64,000 bases of DNA from Saccharina japonica (lineage: Eukaryota; Sar; Phaeophyceae; Laminariales; Laminariaceae). The stretch covers positions 1 to 64,000 of the forward strand of contig MEHQ01003775.1 of assembly GCA_008828725.1 (NCBI GenBank). Direction: 5' to 3'. A program made the translations under genes and the position numbers. The notes beneath the pieces were generated by a model. The model worked only from the letters and a program-made list of their open reading frames with translations. It was not told the origin of the DNA and ran no database searches. Positions 32,611 through 44,700 of this stretch are shown here, in pieces; position 1 is the first letter of the stretch; every line of letters starts with the position of its first letter.

Positions 32611-34431
32611 AGAAGAGGAAAAAGGCCAAGACTTCTGGCCTGGTAGACCAATCCAGCAACTACCTTAATCTGTTCACGTTTTCAGCAAGAACCTCGCTCT
32701 CGGCGTGGGCTTGCTTAGCCTATCCGTGGGTTCTGGTCCGAGAGTGAACACATCACCTGTGTTGCAGTGCCCACAAAATGAAATCGTTTTTTTGGCCCTT
32801 TTCCTGCCAAAAACTCGAAACCTGGAAGCACCACCGCTTTATTTTTTTGTACGATATACCGCAATTCTGCTCTAACTCCAGCCTCACAACTAACCCCAAA
32901 GTGGGCCACCCGGCGATGGGCTCTTTGGTGCTCTCACTACAGTGTGGCAAAACGGCAGCAGTTTTCGTGACCTCTAACCATCGCGACAAAGTCGCTGAAG
33001 TTTTAAAATGTGGTTCCAGATCATTGGATTTGTTATTTCTCATACTGTGGCCGAGTTGTTTTTTGGAGCTGCAGCCATAGTGAGCAGTACTCACGTACGT
33101 ATGAATATAGAAAAAAAAAATCAACGCTCGTAACTTTTTTGTGTCCCAGCTCTTCAACTCTAAACCACAGTGTTTATCTAGCCCACATTCCTTTGTTTAT
33201 TGCAGGTACGTCTCAAGCCGATTGCGGCGTCGGTGATATAAATCCCAAAGAGCGCCACCCTGGTATACCTTCCCTGTCTGTATACACAAGCACACGTTCA
33301 ATCTTGGGCGAATTTAGTTAAGGTTTACCACCGCGACAGTGCCCGCGAAAAATGCCTAAACTGGAGGCGCGACTGCTGGAGCTTTCGTACCGGCTGTTCA
33401 AGGATAAAACTGCGTGGCCGCGGTGCATCAAATTTCTCCAATTCCAGCACCACAAAGGCCGAACCAACTACAGAATAGACTATATCATGACTTGATTGAG
33501 CACGTCCGGGCGTGGTGTGTCATTGGGAGGCTTCAGTGGGGAGCACGGCGCCAGTGAACGAGCGCAGACTGCTGCATGTCCCAAAGCGATTGTGAGGGGC
33601 TGGTTTTTGAAAAATCCCGGTTTCAAAAATAATTGACGTTGTTGGCTGGAACCCCCTTGTCGGTTTCGTGGGCACTGCAACACAGGTGACATGCTCTCGT
33701 GACATGCTCTCGTATACCGAACTGGTTTTGAAAGCACCAAGCTGCGTAGAACACGGCACACGAGACGGCACAAGCCCTACCCGCTTGGTATAGCGACGGT
33801 ATATGTAGTAGAAGCACGGCGCTGCTGTTCCTGGCCGGCGACGAGCTCGGTAGCTTCTGTAATCGCGAGTGGTGTGAGGCGGCTCTTCGAAGGCAGGTCT
33901 CTTCTATGCCCCATAGCTTACAGCACGACAAATTCTTGAGCTCGAAGCTCTGCTTTCTCGTAACCACCGACCTGGGTGGTGGGCGAGCCTTCTTCGTGAG
34001 GTGACCACCGGACCTTGCGCGCCTCGTCTTGCAAAAAGACACTCTCCTGAACACCTCCCCACACTGTTGGCTTGACCGCTTGGAAGCCCTTTGCTTGATG
34101 TCTGCTCGTCAGCGCAACCCCCGACTATCTTATGGAGGTGTTCCCTTCGGTACTGCCCATGGTGTACGTGGTCACATTTCATCCAATGCACGTATGGACC
34201 ACTTCAGGACCTACATTCAACATACGATTGGCCAATTCTTCCGTACGTACAAAACTCATATTCCCCGACTCGCTGTGCTCCCCTTGGAAATGTTATGCAT
34301 TCCCAGGCCACAAAATCTGACCGCAATCCCCGATAAAACAAGCCTAATTCTCTTGTACAAATAAACCGCACTTTCCCGAAACTACATCTCCGGAGACCGT
34401 TACTCCGTTTATGGAAAACCTATCCTTTGCT
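32610..34431 (+). mobile_element. Second copy of the 15.1-15.36 kb sequence, split by 1.5 kb
   Basis: Positions 32.62-32.76 match 15.10-15.23 kb ('aaggccaagacttctgg', 'cgtgggcttgcttag') and 34.28-34.43 match 15.24-15.36 kb ('actacatctccggagaccg'). The intervening 1.5 kb has no counterpart there. It contains a short frame of 46 codons (33352-33492, +) and others with no recognised homology. Either this is the longer parent form or it carries an insertion. Its right edge coincides with the edge of duplication copy 2. Confidence 0.6.
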
Positions 34432-35216
34432 TACTGTAACTCCCGTATTGGCGTCGTCGTATTTCGATTGATATATCATGCTGCAAGCCGAACGCGCCCC
34501 TTATACCCAAACCACTACTAGCTTACATATATCAAACATCAGTGAAGCCCGAGCTAGGTACCCACAGCTCTGTAGTATGCCCCGAATACGCAAATCGTCC
34601 TGAAAACAGTATCAGTCGGACGATCGGAGCCAATTCTTCATCTCTCCGGCAACCTACAGCAGTACGACAGTCCATCTCAAACGATGTTCACACTGAGCCA
34701 CTTATTGTGCGACACATTTTAATGCCACGGTCGTGAACCGCATCATGATGACTAGTCCTTGGTTCAGACATTTCGAAGTAGTTTGCTGCTGCTTTCCAAA
34801 GTCCTGGAATATATTTTAACTAAGGAGGTACTGGCTACATAACCAATATCCGCTGAACATGCGACGAGCTTGAGACCAAGCTCAATCACCGTTGGATGTC
34901 ATTCTTGTAGCACTGTTTGTGTCCCCTTACAAAGGAAACTCGAACACAATCAATTTTCACATTATGTTACGTCACACATAATTTCGACTGCCTTCGGCCC
35001 AAACAGCTTACTATAGATAAAGCTCCAGTGACAAACAACAGGCAACTCCTAAGACAGCAAACGCGCCAACGAGGCAACGGCAGACGCTACGGCACCGCCT
35101 ACAGGAACTGGGGAGGGTTGTTGTCAACAAGGCCTTCATCTTCCCCCGCAATCATAGGGCTCAGGAAACCACGGAATTGGAAACATCGAAACGTCGTGGT
35201 TCACTATACCTATCAT
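34432..35216. other. 3' flank of the copy 2 EsV-1-7 gene
   Basis: Inverted match to 11.83-12.64 kb and to 57.52-58.27 kb. No independent gene is seen. The frame at 34542-34736 resembles one in copy 1 at about 60% amino acid identity, which is no better than the DNA match. Confidence 0.5.
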
Positions 35217-36689
35217 TCAAAAGAAACACTCAGGTTTAACATAAAATGAGGGGCCCCATTCTGGACCGTAAGATGGGTTACGGCTACTTCTCGTTCTGCG
35301 AGTCCTATCGATAGTGCAGACGAGTCCCCTCGCGAAAGGCCCGTGATCATGGCAGTGGGTAGGCTGCTTCCCAATGAGTCCCCAACGCGAAACACTGTGA
35401 CAGCTCTTGACCTTGCACAATGCTCCGAAGTTGATGACCGGACCGCCCAAGATATCGCCCTTATGGTGCAGGCATGTAGTGGCCTCACCGTCGGCCAAGA
35501 CACCCCACCCCGGTCGTTTCATGCAGGAGGTGTGTGAGCATCGCTTGATAGGGGCGTTCACCATATTTGTTTCAGCATGTTGCTTGCAGTAGGCCGCCGT
35601 GTTGCTGCCATCAGCGCTCGAACGCATTCTCGTTGTGCAGGCGGCATGCAAGCAACGCCCGCTGCGGACATCAACCATGCCATCAGCAGCATGTTGCCTG
35701 CAGTACGCAGGCGTCTCACTGCTCTCGACATTAAAGCTCGGTCTCTTCGTGCATGATTCATGTAGACAAAGCCTGCTGAAAAGATCCACCATGCCTTCCT
35801 TAGCATGTTGCTTGCAGTACGCCGGCGTCTTGCTGCCCACGATATTGAAATTCGGACGCGTAGTACAAGAGTCTCGTAAGCACAGCTTGTTGCGAACATC
35901 TACCATGCCGTCCTCAGCATGTTGCTTACAGTACGCAGGCATGTTGCTGCCCTCAACAGTAAAGCTCGGTCTCTTCGTGCATGATCCATGTAAGCAACGT
36001 CTGCCTGTAATATCCACCATGCCTTCCTTAGCATGTCGCTTACAGTACGCCGGCCTCTTGCTGCCCTCAACATTAAAGATTGGGCGAACCGTGCAGGCGG
36101 CATGTAAGCAACGCCTACTTGTAACGTTAACCATGCCATGTTCAGCATGTTGCTTGCAGTACGCCGGCGTCTTACTGCCCTCGATATTAAAGCTCGGGTT
36201 CGTTGGGCAGGCGGCATGTGAGCAACGCCTGCTTATTATGTTAACCATACTGTCCTCAGCGTGTAGCTTACAGTACGCCGGCATGTTGCTTCCCTCAAGA
36301 TTGAAGCTCGGCCTCTTCGTGCAGGATCTATGTAAGCAATTCCTGCTAACAACATCAATCATGCCATCATCAGCATGTTGCTTGCAGTACGCGGCCGTTT
36401 TGCTGCCCTCAATGTTGAAATTCGGTTTGGTTGTACAGGAGTCGTGTAAGCACCGCTTGCTGTGGAAAACAACCATGCCGTTCTCAGCATGTTGCTTGCA
36501 GTACGCTGCTGCCTTGCTTTTCTTGACATTGTAGATCGACCGCTTGGTGCAGGATCCATCCAAGCATCGATTGCCTCTGACCTTAACCATGCCGTCCTCA
36601 GCATGAAGCTTACAGTACACCGCTGTCTGGCTGTCCTTAGCGCTGAAGCCCGCCCTGGTTTTGCAGGCGGCATGTGCACAACGTCCCAT
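35217..36689 (-). CDS. EsV-1-7 repeat protein, 12 motifs (490 aa)
   Basis: Twelve C-x4-C-x16-C-x2-H motifs follow an MGRC start. Motifs 1-10 are regular, with the 'AYCKQHAEDGMV' type core. Motif 10 (near 35620-35510) is the most eroded in its long spacer (TRMRSSADGS). Motifs 11 and 12 are the two divergent C-terminal ones shared with the other genes, and the tail ends KPECFF. The open frame extends 17 codons further upstream, but only to a TTG; the first ATG is at 36689-36687 and aligns with the starts of the other two genes. There is no internal stop or frameshift. The protein lacks the three-motif duplication of the copy 1 gene. No intron, signal peptide or membrane segment is seen. The function is unknown; the Cys/His spacing suggests metal binding. 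Confidence 0.9.
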   Translation of the reverse strand: MGRCAHAACKTRAGFSAKDSQTAVYCKLHAEDGMVKVRGNRCLDGSCTKRSIYNVKKSKAAAYCKQHAENGMVVFHSKRCLHDSCTTKPNFNIEGSKTAAYCKQHADDGMIDVVSRNCLHRSCTKRPSFNLEGSNMPAYCKLHAEDSMVNIISRRCSHAACPTNPSFNIEGSKTPAYCKQHAEHGMVNVTSRRCLHAACTVRPIFNVEGSKRPAYCKRHAKEGMVDITGRRCLHGSCTKRPSFTVEGSNMPAYCKQHAEDGMVDVRNKLCLRDSCTTRPNFNIVGSKTPAYCKQHAKEGMVDLFSRLCLHESCTKRPSFNVESSETPAYCRQHAADGMVDVRSGRCLHAACTTRMRSSADGSNTAAYCKQHAETNMVNAPIKRCSHTSCMKRPGWGVLADGEATTCLHHKGDILGGPVINFGALCKVKSCHSVSRWGLIGKQPTHCHDHGPFARGLVCTIDRTRRTRSSRNPSYGPEWGPSFYVKPECFF

Positions 36690-36810
36690 TCTCACCAAAT
36701 AGTTCAACTGGGGTGGAGTTCCTGCGCCAGCCAAGCACAAAAGGGGGCGTGAGAAAAACGGATTTGGTTCAAGATATGTAGACCTCCCGATTCATGAAAC
36801 CAGCAGCAAG

Positions 36811-36838
36811 CTGCGAATATTATAGGGCCACGCAAACA
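36811..36838 (-). promoter_or_regulatory. Conserved upstream block of the EsV-1-7 gene (copy 2)
   Basis: Read on the minus strand it gives 'gtttgcgtggccctataata', about 120-150 bp before the start. It is the counterpart of 9985-10009 and 55791-55815. This copy has the clearest TATA-like core (CTATAATA). The assignment is by conservation only. Confidence 0.35.
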
Positions 36839-36839
36839 T

Positions 36840-38780
36840 GATCCTTCGCCAGTCTGATTGAGTACCTCAAAGAGTTTGGCATGCATGTACAGCGGCCGTA
36901 CAACACGAAAACCTTATTGAAATAATCTCGATCATACACACCTATAAGACGTACGACACCTTAGTGTTGCGTTACTCGTGCTAAACGCCCCGCTTTGATA
37001 CTTTGCTGCCGGCGGATCTGGAAAGGGCGAAAGCCATACAGGCACTTTTGTATAAAATGGAATGAATTATGTTCGGTCGTGAAATCATGTAATGTGTAGC
37101 ATTGACTGTTTCAGCTGGAGAGTTCTAAGCCATCGACTGGTTCTGCACAACGAGCACCAGTCCCGTACACAGTTATTGCCATGCCTCTAAATAAAATAAA
37201 ATAAACCGTACGTCAGCAATGGCATACTGGACACAAACGCCAGTACGTTAATCGCACATCCCAGCACCAAATCGTCATGAGGACAGTGCCATGGCCAGAC
37301 TCTCTTCAGGAGCGAACTGATTTTTGTGATTCTGATGGGCGAATGCACCTTGAGGCACTCATCGGAGCGTCGGGCCAAAATGCTGGTGAGTTTTCATTGC
37401 ATCCACGCCATGCAAAAATGCACCCTACATGAGCACACTACTACGTACATCTGCACAACACAACCTGCAGGATTGCTGGTTTCGCTTACTGGTGAAAAAC
37501 CGAACAAGTACCAAACAAGAACAAATAGTACCACAAAGAAGTACCACAACCAAGGCCTTCGCGTGTTGAACACAGCGAAAAGGGGGCGGTATCGTTTTGG
37601 TGCCACGTACCTGTTACCAAGTATGTAGGATATGATTTCCGTTTAAATACGTATTGGCATATACCTGGTATTCAACAGTGTTCACCAAACACCAAGGGCA
37701 CTGCAACTTGTGCTCAATGTAGGGTAACTATACACCTGGTGTCTACCAAGCGATGCAGTGTTGAATGACCGTTAGTAAGTTGCAACAAACCGAGTGTGTT
37801 GGTGGTAGAAAACCCGTTGCGTCAAATATTGTTTATGGCGGAGCGCATCCCACGCAGAAAATGATAAATGGCATACATAGTTGGACTCCAACATCTTGCG
37901 CTTAGTGGCATCATAATTGTCCGCCGGGAAGCCAATCTAGTCACAAACACTGTGGAGCGCATGTTTCACACAACACTATTATGTTAATGGTTGGTTTTCT
38001 GCTAAATACCATCAGTCATTGGGTCGAGCCATCCACTGTCCCCGTCTCGATACCAAGTTTAACCGCGAACTTGACTTGGAAGTGCAGACATTGTTACTCT
38101 CCCAGCGTGCCGGATTCGTATTTACCTACTTAGTTCGGCGGGTTTAACCATGACCTCTGATGCTAATATTAAAACGGGACGAGAGCGCCAAAGGATTATC
38201 AAGAGCACGAACGTGCACGCTCTGGTGCTATTGATGCAACGGTACAAGCCCGCAGAAGGGATTTTCATTAGCATGAAGGTTCGGCAGCCAACCATCATGG
38301 TAATGTCAATACATTGACATGTTGCACGAGGAATAATATCTTCCTGGAAAAAACGGCGCTAAACTGACTGTTTGTTATAAGCTCCATCAAGTTTGAGACG
38401 GCAACATTTTGTGCAGTCCGCATGACACATATATCTCAATTTCGACTAACCTTGGTTGAACAGCAACCTCTGGTATGTCCCCTGATTACACGTCGAAGAG
38501 TAAACTCGTAGTCAAATCCATAACAAACCATAATTCGCGAACGGCTAAGTTTATCAAACTAAGGTATATGGATCATTACATTACTTTGACCGGGGGTGGC
38601 AAACTACCTGTTCGGTACTTCGTGGGTTGCTCACAACAGCATAAGCGCCACCTGCAACACACAATATGTTTACGGTTTTGCGTTGCAGTCCATATAATAT
38701 ATGCGCTATCTTGACACCAACAACACGCAGTGTAATTACCTAGCCAGAGAAGCTATCGACACCGTCACTTGGAGCAAGAA
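36840..38780. other. Upstream region shared with copy 1
   Basis: 36.85-37.2 kb aligns with 9.7-9.95 kb and 37.35-38.4 kb with 8.35-9.42 kb, both inverted. The copy 1 minisatellite is absent. No gene is conserved. Confidence 0.5.
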
Positions 38781-38799
38781 CCTGCAGCCCTTTCCGACA

Positions 38800-38985
38800 T
38801 CTGCCATACACATATCATCTACCCACGGTCGGCCATATTGTTCGCTGCTTTTGTCGCAGGCATGGAAGGGGAGCGGCTGCCGGGGAGCGTGATTTTTGAC
38901 GAGATGGTCGGGTGTAAGGGCTACTCATTTGGGCAGAAGAGACTCAGACGCTATCGCGAGTCACGCTCAATTCCCTGAGATATCC
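38800..38985 (+). pseudogene. RTE-like LINE C-terminal remnant
   Basis: The plus-strand frame from about 38835 reads ILFAAFVAGMEGERLPG, then a VIFDEMVGCKGYSFGQ segment. This corresponds to the C-terminal domain of RTE-like LINE polyproteins and to 7060-6895 of the copy 1 LINE. The orientation is mirrored, as expected from the inverted duplication. Most of the LINE has been deleted here, while this piece keeps better spacing than copy 1 does. Confidence 0.65.
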
Positions 38986-38989
38986 CCTA

Positions 38990-41700
38990 AAGTATAAGAC
39001 ACTTAATGTTTTTAACCCATGCATCGCCTGAAGACGCCTTGCTTGTGGCAGCATGGCCGATGCTTCAATTGCCGGTTCGGTTGGACCTCAAGTCATCGCT
39101 TTCTCATCACACATGATCATAAGGCGTACATACAGTAGTGGTCGTAGCCCTCCCGTGATAACTTCTAATATCGTTCAACATTTACAAGCTTGGTATGCGC
39201 GGTGAGAATGAAATGGGACGTATGGCTCTACTTTCCCGATCGGGGCTAGGCCCACACGGGGGGGATACTGTGCCTCACACGACGTTAAACACGGAGTAAA
39301 GCCGACGGGGCAAGTATGGACGGATTGCAAGCTATCCCGGGCGCATGGCCGGCATAGTTGCACTAGCCCTGAGATCCGGGGGGGTTCTTCCTACGGCTAC
39401 CAGCGTTAAACCAGTGTATGAACGCCAGCTACTTTGTGCTTGTCGTGTTGCGGAAGCAAGTGACTTTTCAGCGCAACATTAGTCTTCCAGGCGGTCTGTG
39501 TTGTGACACACACCGGCGCCATAGTTGCCGGGCGAGGTAAAACTCCACATACTCCGTACCCCGAATGTCATCGAGGACTGCTGCTGCGGTACCGCTGGCA
39601 CGGTGGAGAGTACTGTCCGAGCAAGTGCAAATATATATATGTCTAGGTACCAAATGGACATTTTCCCGGAATACTTTCACTTTTTATCTCCGGCCGCGGG
39701 TCTTTTCTCGCGCTGTCGGCTGCGGGGCGCGCAGGGGGGCCGCGTGTACACCACGGCGCAAGTGCGGGTCCCGGCCGAGGCCCGTGGGGCGTGCTCTGGG
39801 CCTTCAAAGTCGCAAATTCTGGCAAATAACTCAGGGGAGGCGTTCCGACTTGACGCCGCCTCGCAACTACCCTGAAAAACCTGTCATACGATATGATTTT
39901 TCATCCCCGGGTATGAACTTTGATGGTTCGTTTTGGACCCGTCGCATGAACGAAACACGCAAAGCACGCACCACGCACGATAAAACAAGGACCACACCGA
40001 CATCGAACGAGGCACACATCAAGCTTCGTGCAGCAGTAGTTGATAGCAGGTTGCATGCGTCAGCTCTGTCTGGGCTGCGTACAGCAGTAGTAGCAGTTGT
40101 ACGACACGCTTGATAATTTTATGCAAATTTGTAATTTGGTTCCAATATTTGGGAATCTACGTAGAGTACAAATACACAGATCTACGACTACTGCAGCAGA
40201 AGAAGCTGCAGACCCCGCAGTGTGCGCGGGACAGCGACGAGTAGCAGGGGGGACCCAGCAGGCTAGTTGTGACAGCTACGAAGCACTGGTTTGCTGTGTT
40301 CTGCCTCTCATTGTGTATGCGTGTGTGTATGTTCGATGTATGCCATTCCAGCAAACAATCCTCAGGTTGTTTGCCCGGCCTCGCCCGGATTTTGAGGATA
40401 TTTTGCTGGGTTTTGGTTTGCGCTGTGCCGCCTTCTCCTCGAGGTTTCGAGGTCACCATGTGCTGCTCGTTCGCCAGCGGCCAGCGGAGGCCTTGGGGAG
40501 CCGCGTGCTGGCCACAATCGGTGTACGCAGCAGTGTCAGCTGTATATAGGCTCTTACACCAGATTTTGGTCATGCCGTTGGGTTGCGTGTGGATTACACA
40601 CGAACGAAGTACCGTTATCAGGCGCATTTACTACAAAACAGTATAGAATAGCCACGACGAAAAAAATGTCGCAGATCGTGATTTGGGTGTTTGCTCCAAA
40701 AAGGGAGCTATGAAGCATGTGATATTTATTTTCAACTTGCGACACCCCCGGGATTTCAAGTGACCAACATCCCGAAGGGGAACCTTGTATATATATATAT
40801 ACATCCTACCGTATCACGTACTGCATTGCTTATGCGCACAACATGCCGCCCCCGGTGACAAGCGTAAGTGTAGGTACATGGACTAAACAAGTTGAAAACT
40901 GATGTGGGTAAGAAGCGGCGGATTAATGACCCAGCGACACTCGACCCATTGGTATGGCGGTTTTGATTGCAAGTGGAGCACAGCTTCATGTTGACCTGTG
41001 CAGTTTAGACCTTACGGCACCCAAACGTTACGGGAAGGAGTGTCCCTTCTTGTTTGGAAAACAAGACATTTTGCAGGGTCTCCTCGGATATGCAAGACAG
41101 ACCGTAAGCACCAGGAACTGCCAGCACCCAGATAACAAGATGATCAAGTTCGGGGTGGGAGCCGGAGAAACTCGCTAAGACCTCAAGTTGAGTCCACCAC
41201 AAGCACTGGGGGTTAATACTACGAAGACACAACGTGAAAACGACTACGCGGCCGCAATCGAGTTTCCACTATAATCGTTTGTATAGTCAGCTATACCTGC
41301 TTCCCTGTCGGATCACTATGCAAGTACTTAGGGGGTAGGGGTGAGGTTCGTGTTTGTGGTGGGTGGGTCCCAGTAAAATAGGCGACAGCTACATTAGCAG
41401 CAGCAGCAGTACAAGCAGCAGGAAGAACAGGAGCATCATACAAAAGCCCCATAAACCCCATAAAGCAAGCAGGATGGCAGCAGCAGCATCCGCGGAAGAA
41501 GAACATCGACAGGGGTAGAAACCGGAAGGTGCCGGCTGCAGCAGCAGCAGAGTTGTGCAGATCCGGTCTGATTCAAGGTTATGCCGATTTGACGACTGCT
41601 CCCGGGGATACAGTAAAACCAACGAACGGGTCCTGAGCGCACACATGGAAGCGAAGCCATTGGAGTAATCGAGAACAGCAGCAGTACCCCCTAATAGGCA
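38990..41700. other. Non-coding region, partly shared with copy 1
   Basis: 39.1-39.6 and 40.75-41.65 kb match copy 1 inverted. 39.64-40.74 kb is specific to this copy and starts with a GC-rich stretch (39670-39850). A 182-codon frame at 39565-40113 begins in shared sequence where the reading frame is not conserved, so it is not called. CAG-type runs lie at 41398-41412 and 41540-41552. Confidence 0.5.
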
Positions 41701-41704
41701 GCCT

Positions 41705-41945
41705 CAGCGCTCTAGAGCAAGAGTGATGGATACGATCACCCAACAGTGTTACTACCGGAGCTTTACAATTTTATGCAAACAAGTCTTCTGCGCGTGGCAA
41801 GCACCCGAAACAATTCGCACAGGGTGTAGTCGGGCGCACAATATGTTCGCGAACGTCACCCTAGACACATCATGCATTTGGAGTGCGGCATTAGAGCGGG
41901 AAGCCCCATACTTATGACAATCAAGCATGCAACGCTCAGTGTGTT
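41705..41945 (-). repeat. Gamma block, copy 2
   Basis: Inverted counterpart of 2935-3190 and 54690-54955. Confidence 0.75.
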
Positions 41946-41949
41946 GCCA

Positions 41950-44700
41950 TGTTACCTGGTTTTAGTATGTACGATCATTCGTCGTCTAAACAACCCAATA
42001 ATATCCTGCAAAACAACAGTTCCCACCAACCAATGATGAAGCTTGAACAATGTATATACAGTGAAAAATATGCCAGCCATGCAAAGCTCGTTATCATAAG
42101 TTTTTATACGCGAAGTCCACCTTCGAATGCCTAAGTGGCTACGTTGGAGTGTACAAATGATACCCGCTCTCTGATATACGCGAGGTCCGCGTTCATGTTA
42201 TAACCTGTAGCTCTTGACCGCAACGAGAACGGACCAATATCTTGCGCGAGGTACTTCAACACGCCATACCACTAGTGCCACGCCAACCTTTAGTTTATGC
42301 TTCCAAACGAAAACTGAACACTTCTGGCCAGTGGGCATTGATGACTGAAGGAAGCGCAAGACTCAGGGAGAGCCCTTGCAGCAGACCCAGTCATTTTCAC
42401 CAGAAGTTAGGGCTGCAAGTAAACACTGGCCTTTCTCTTCTGAGTGTCTATTGTGGGCATTTGTTTCAGGTAATGTAAAACACCAGCAATCCTTCTTAGA
42501 GAGGGATTATCGCGTTATGAGAGAAAGGGGCCCCCTCTTTCTAGTGATGACGGCCTACGAATAATCGCATTCTATGTGGCCGCGTGGAACTATCGCGGCA
42601 AGCTCCTCCATCGTGTGATCACCGCAATAGTTTTCAGCCGGCTCAGTTTGTAAATGTAGAATTATTCGCGTAGACGGGGTCACAACATCTGCAAACACCG
42701 GCAAGGACGAACCGGGGTTTGATTGGTAGAGAAAACGAGGCATACCTATGTTAGGTGTATGCCCTAGAACCGAACGATCGACCCATGGCCGACTCGTGTT
42801 CTTCACAATTTTTAGACTCGAGAATCAACACTCGAACGCGACACAGTCGAGGGCTCACGGTTTGCACGCCAACGGAAAAACGGCAGTCGTTTGGTTAGTC
42901 AACCAAAAACGGTGTTTGGGAGTTTTCATCGTAACCTGCTGTCGGCATTCCTGGCGACACGAGGACCCCAAGTGGCTGGTGATTTATCCGCTACTCACGC
43001 TACCTGTGGCATATTTGCACCATACAATGCCAGTCAGTTTGTAGCTTGTGTTTGCCGCGGATGGCCGTGTGCGTGGCGACGCATTTATGTAGGGATTACG
43101 TGACGATGGTGTGCGTGCCTGGCCACAGCAGCTAACAACTATTCTACAACAGTGGATGGAACCTATAGTGTTACACCGTCTGGTGTCCGTTGCAAACAGG
43201 TACCCGGAGGTTTTCAGATCTATCATCAGCACCCCTGTCCCAGTACCCGTTTCTTCAGGGGAACATACCCGGGTAGTGGGGATATCTGGACAATATACAG
43301 AGCTGCTCCCGAATATTAAAGCGGGCATGCATGCCGATTAAAACGAGGAGAACAGTTCTATAACGAAATACATATTTCGGGTATTGTGGCGATGACGACA
43401 CGGCTTTTATTGTTTTGGTTTATATAGTATTTATTTTTGCCAAGGTTCACGGCTTAGTATGATATCAATGTTGAGTATAGGCCCTTATAGGCTTCTATTG
43501 TGAAACATTTAGAGGGGCGTGCATCGCTGATTAAACAATATGCATATCTGTAACCTCTTAAACCTAAACAAAACTCAACCGGAAAATCTTACTTTATCAA
43601 CTTTTAGCACGTGTCGCTTGCTATACACAATGCTCATTAGGCGTATGATACCATAGGTACTAGACCCGGTACTTAATATCAATACGTCATACCACATGTA
43701 CTGGGAGAACCTGCTACGTGCAAGGTATTTGCATCCGGCGATTCACGTGTCCCCGGTGAGATGTACCTCACCACACCTCCTAGAAACCCTATTAATAGTA
43801 TACACTATCCCAAAAACAAGATTGTTCAGAGCCTCCAAAACGCACAGTGTACTAGGACTCGGGTACCCGGGTACCCTGTGCGTTTAGTGTCCTCGGCGCG
43901 ATATAATTCGTGTACTTCCTATAGGTGAGCTTGTTGGACACACTGACAGCGTTTCCTGAGATCGTTTAAAGGGGTTAAGCGAGGTGTGGTGAGGGAATTC
44001 GAACCTGTGGCATGTAAATCACTGGGTACCCGGGTCCGAATAGCCGGCTGGTAGCACGTGCTACCCGTACCCGAATATGTGGCGATAGGTCTGATTATTG
44101 CCCGTGGAGTACTCGACTACTGTAGAAGACAAACAGGTGACAACTCTAAATACATTTCATCTCTGCAACAGAACATAAACTAGGTGTTGCGTGAAGCCAG
44201 CGCTTCACAATAGTGTTGATCACACACAGATTTCACACCTCGGGACGTATAGTTCGTGCAACAAAAGCAGGCTTATCGTTGTTGGCCATACGCCCGGAGC
44301 CGGTACGCTGGTCACCAAACCACGCCACACCCGCATCAGTTGGAGACAATGCACTTAATCTATTAGATATCTATCATGCAGCGAAAAATTATACCTGTCA
44401 GCCAGCTTCACACGATCGCTCAGAGATCTTCACAGACGATATTTCCACCTATTGGTACTCTCATTTAGATGTGTATGCGTAATGTGTTTTATTTTTATTT
44501 TTGTTCAGTCAGCGCTTTTGTTTTTCATTTGCAACTCGGAGCTTGCTCGCGGCGAGCAACCAACACAGAGTGTGATCAATTTTATTTTTTTTCATATTTA
44601 GAATTTACGGCGGCTGCTGTTAGACTGGCGTTCTGGCAGAGCCTCGCAGGTCTGTGTGGTCAGCTTGAAATATTTGCTTGTGCAGTGTATAATAAGTAGC
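41950..44700 (-). repeat. Stretch shared only with copy 3
   Basis: Matches 52.1-54.66 kb inverted; copy 1 lacks it. It contains paired short open frames that diverge from about 42.745 kb: on the minus strand one beginning near 'GMPRFLYQ' and reading LPVFADVVT, and on the plus strand one with KTAVVWLVN. Both phrases are partly readable in copy 3 as well, where the first is cut by a TAG. They may be remnants of an unknown gene. Confidence 0.6.
43858..43878. other. KpnI/SmaI-type palindrome inside nested inverted repeats
   Basis: GGGTACCCGGGTACCC is a perfect 16-bp palindrome at about 43861-43876. It is flanked by the inverted pair 'acgcacag' and 'ctgtgcgt' (43838 and 43877 regions). Further out is a pair of CCTCACCACACCTC (about 43764) and its complement (about 43981). 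Confidence 0.65.

Noticed and set aside
35599..36534. 311-codon open frame on the plus strand, antisense to the copy 2 EsV-1-7 gene
   Set aside because: It mirrors the repeat periodicity of the real gene and has no family features. Shorter versions of the same shadow occur antisense to the other two genes.
39565..40113. 182-codon plus-strand frame
   Set aside because: It begins in sequence shared with copy 1, where the frame is not conserved, and then crosses GC-rich filler.
43975..44335. tRNA-like look: acceptor-like GGTGTGG/CCACACC pair and a GGTTCGAATTCC sequence
   Set aside because: The two halves are about 350 bp apart, no T- or anticodon stem forms, and copy 3 does not keep the T-loop-like sequence.
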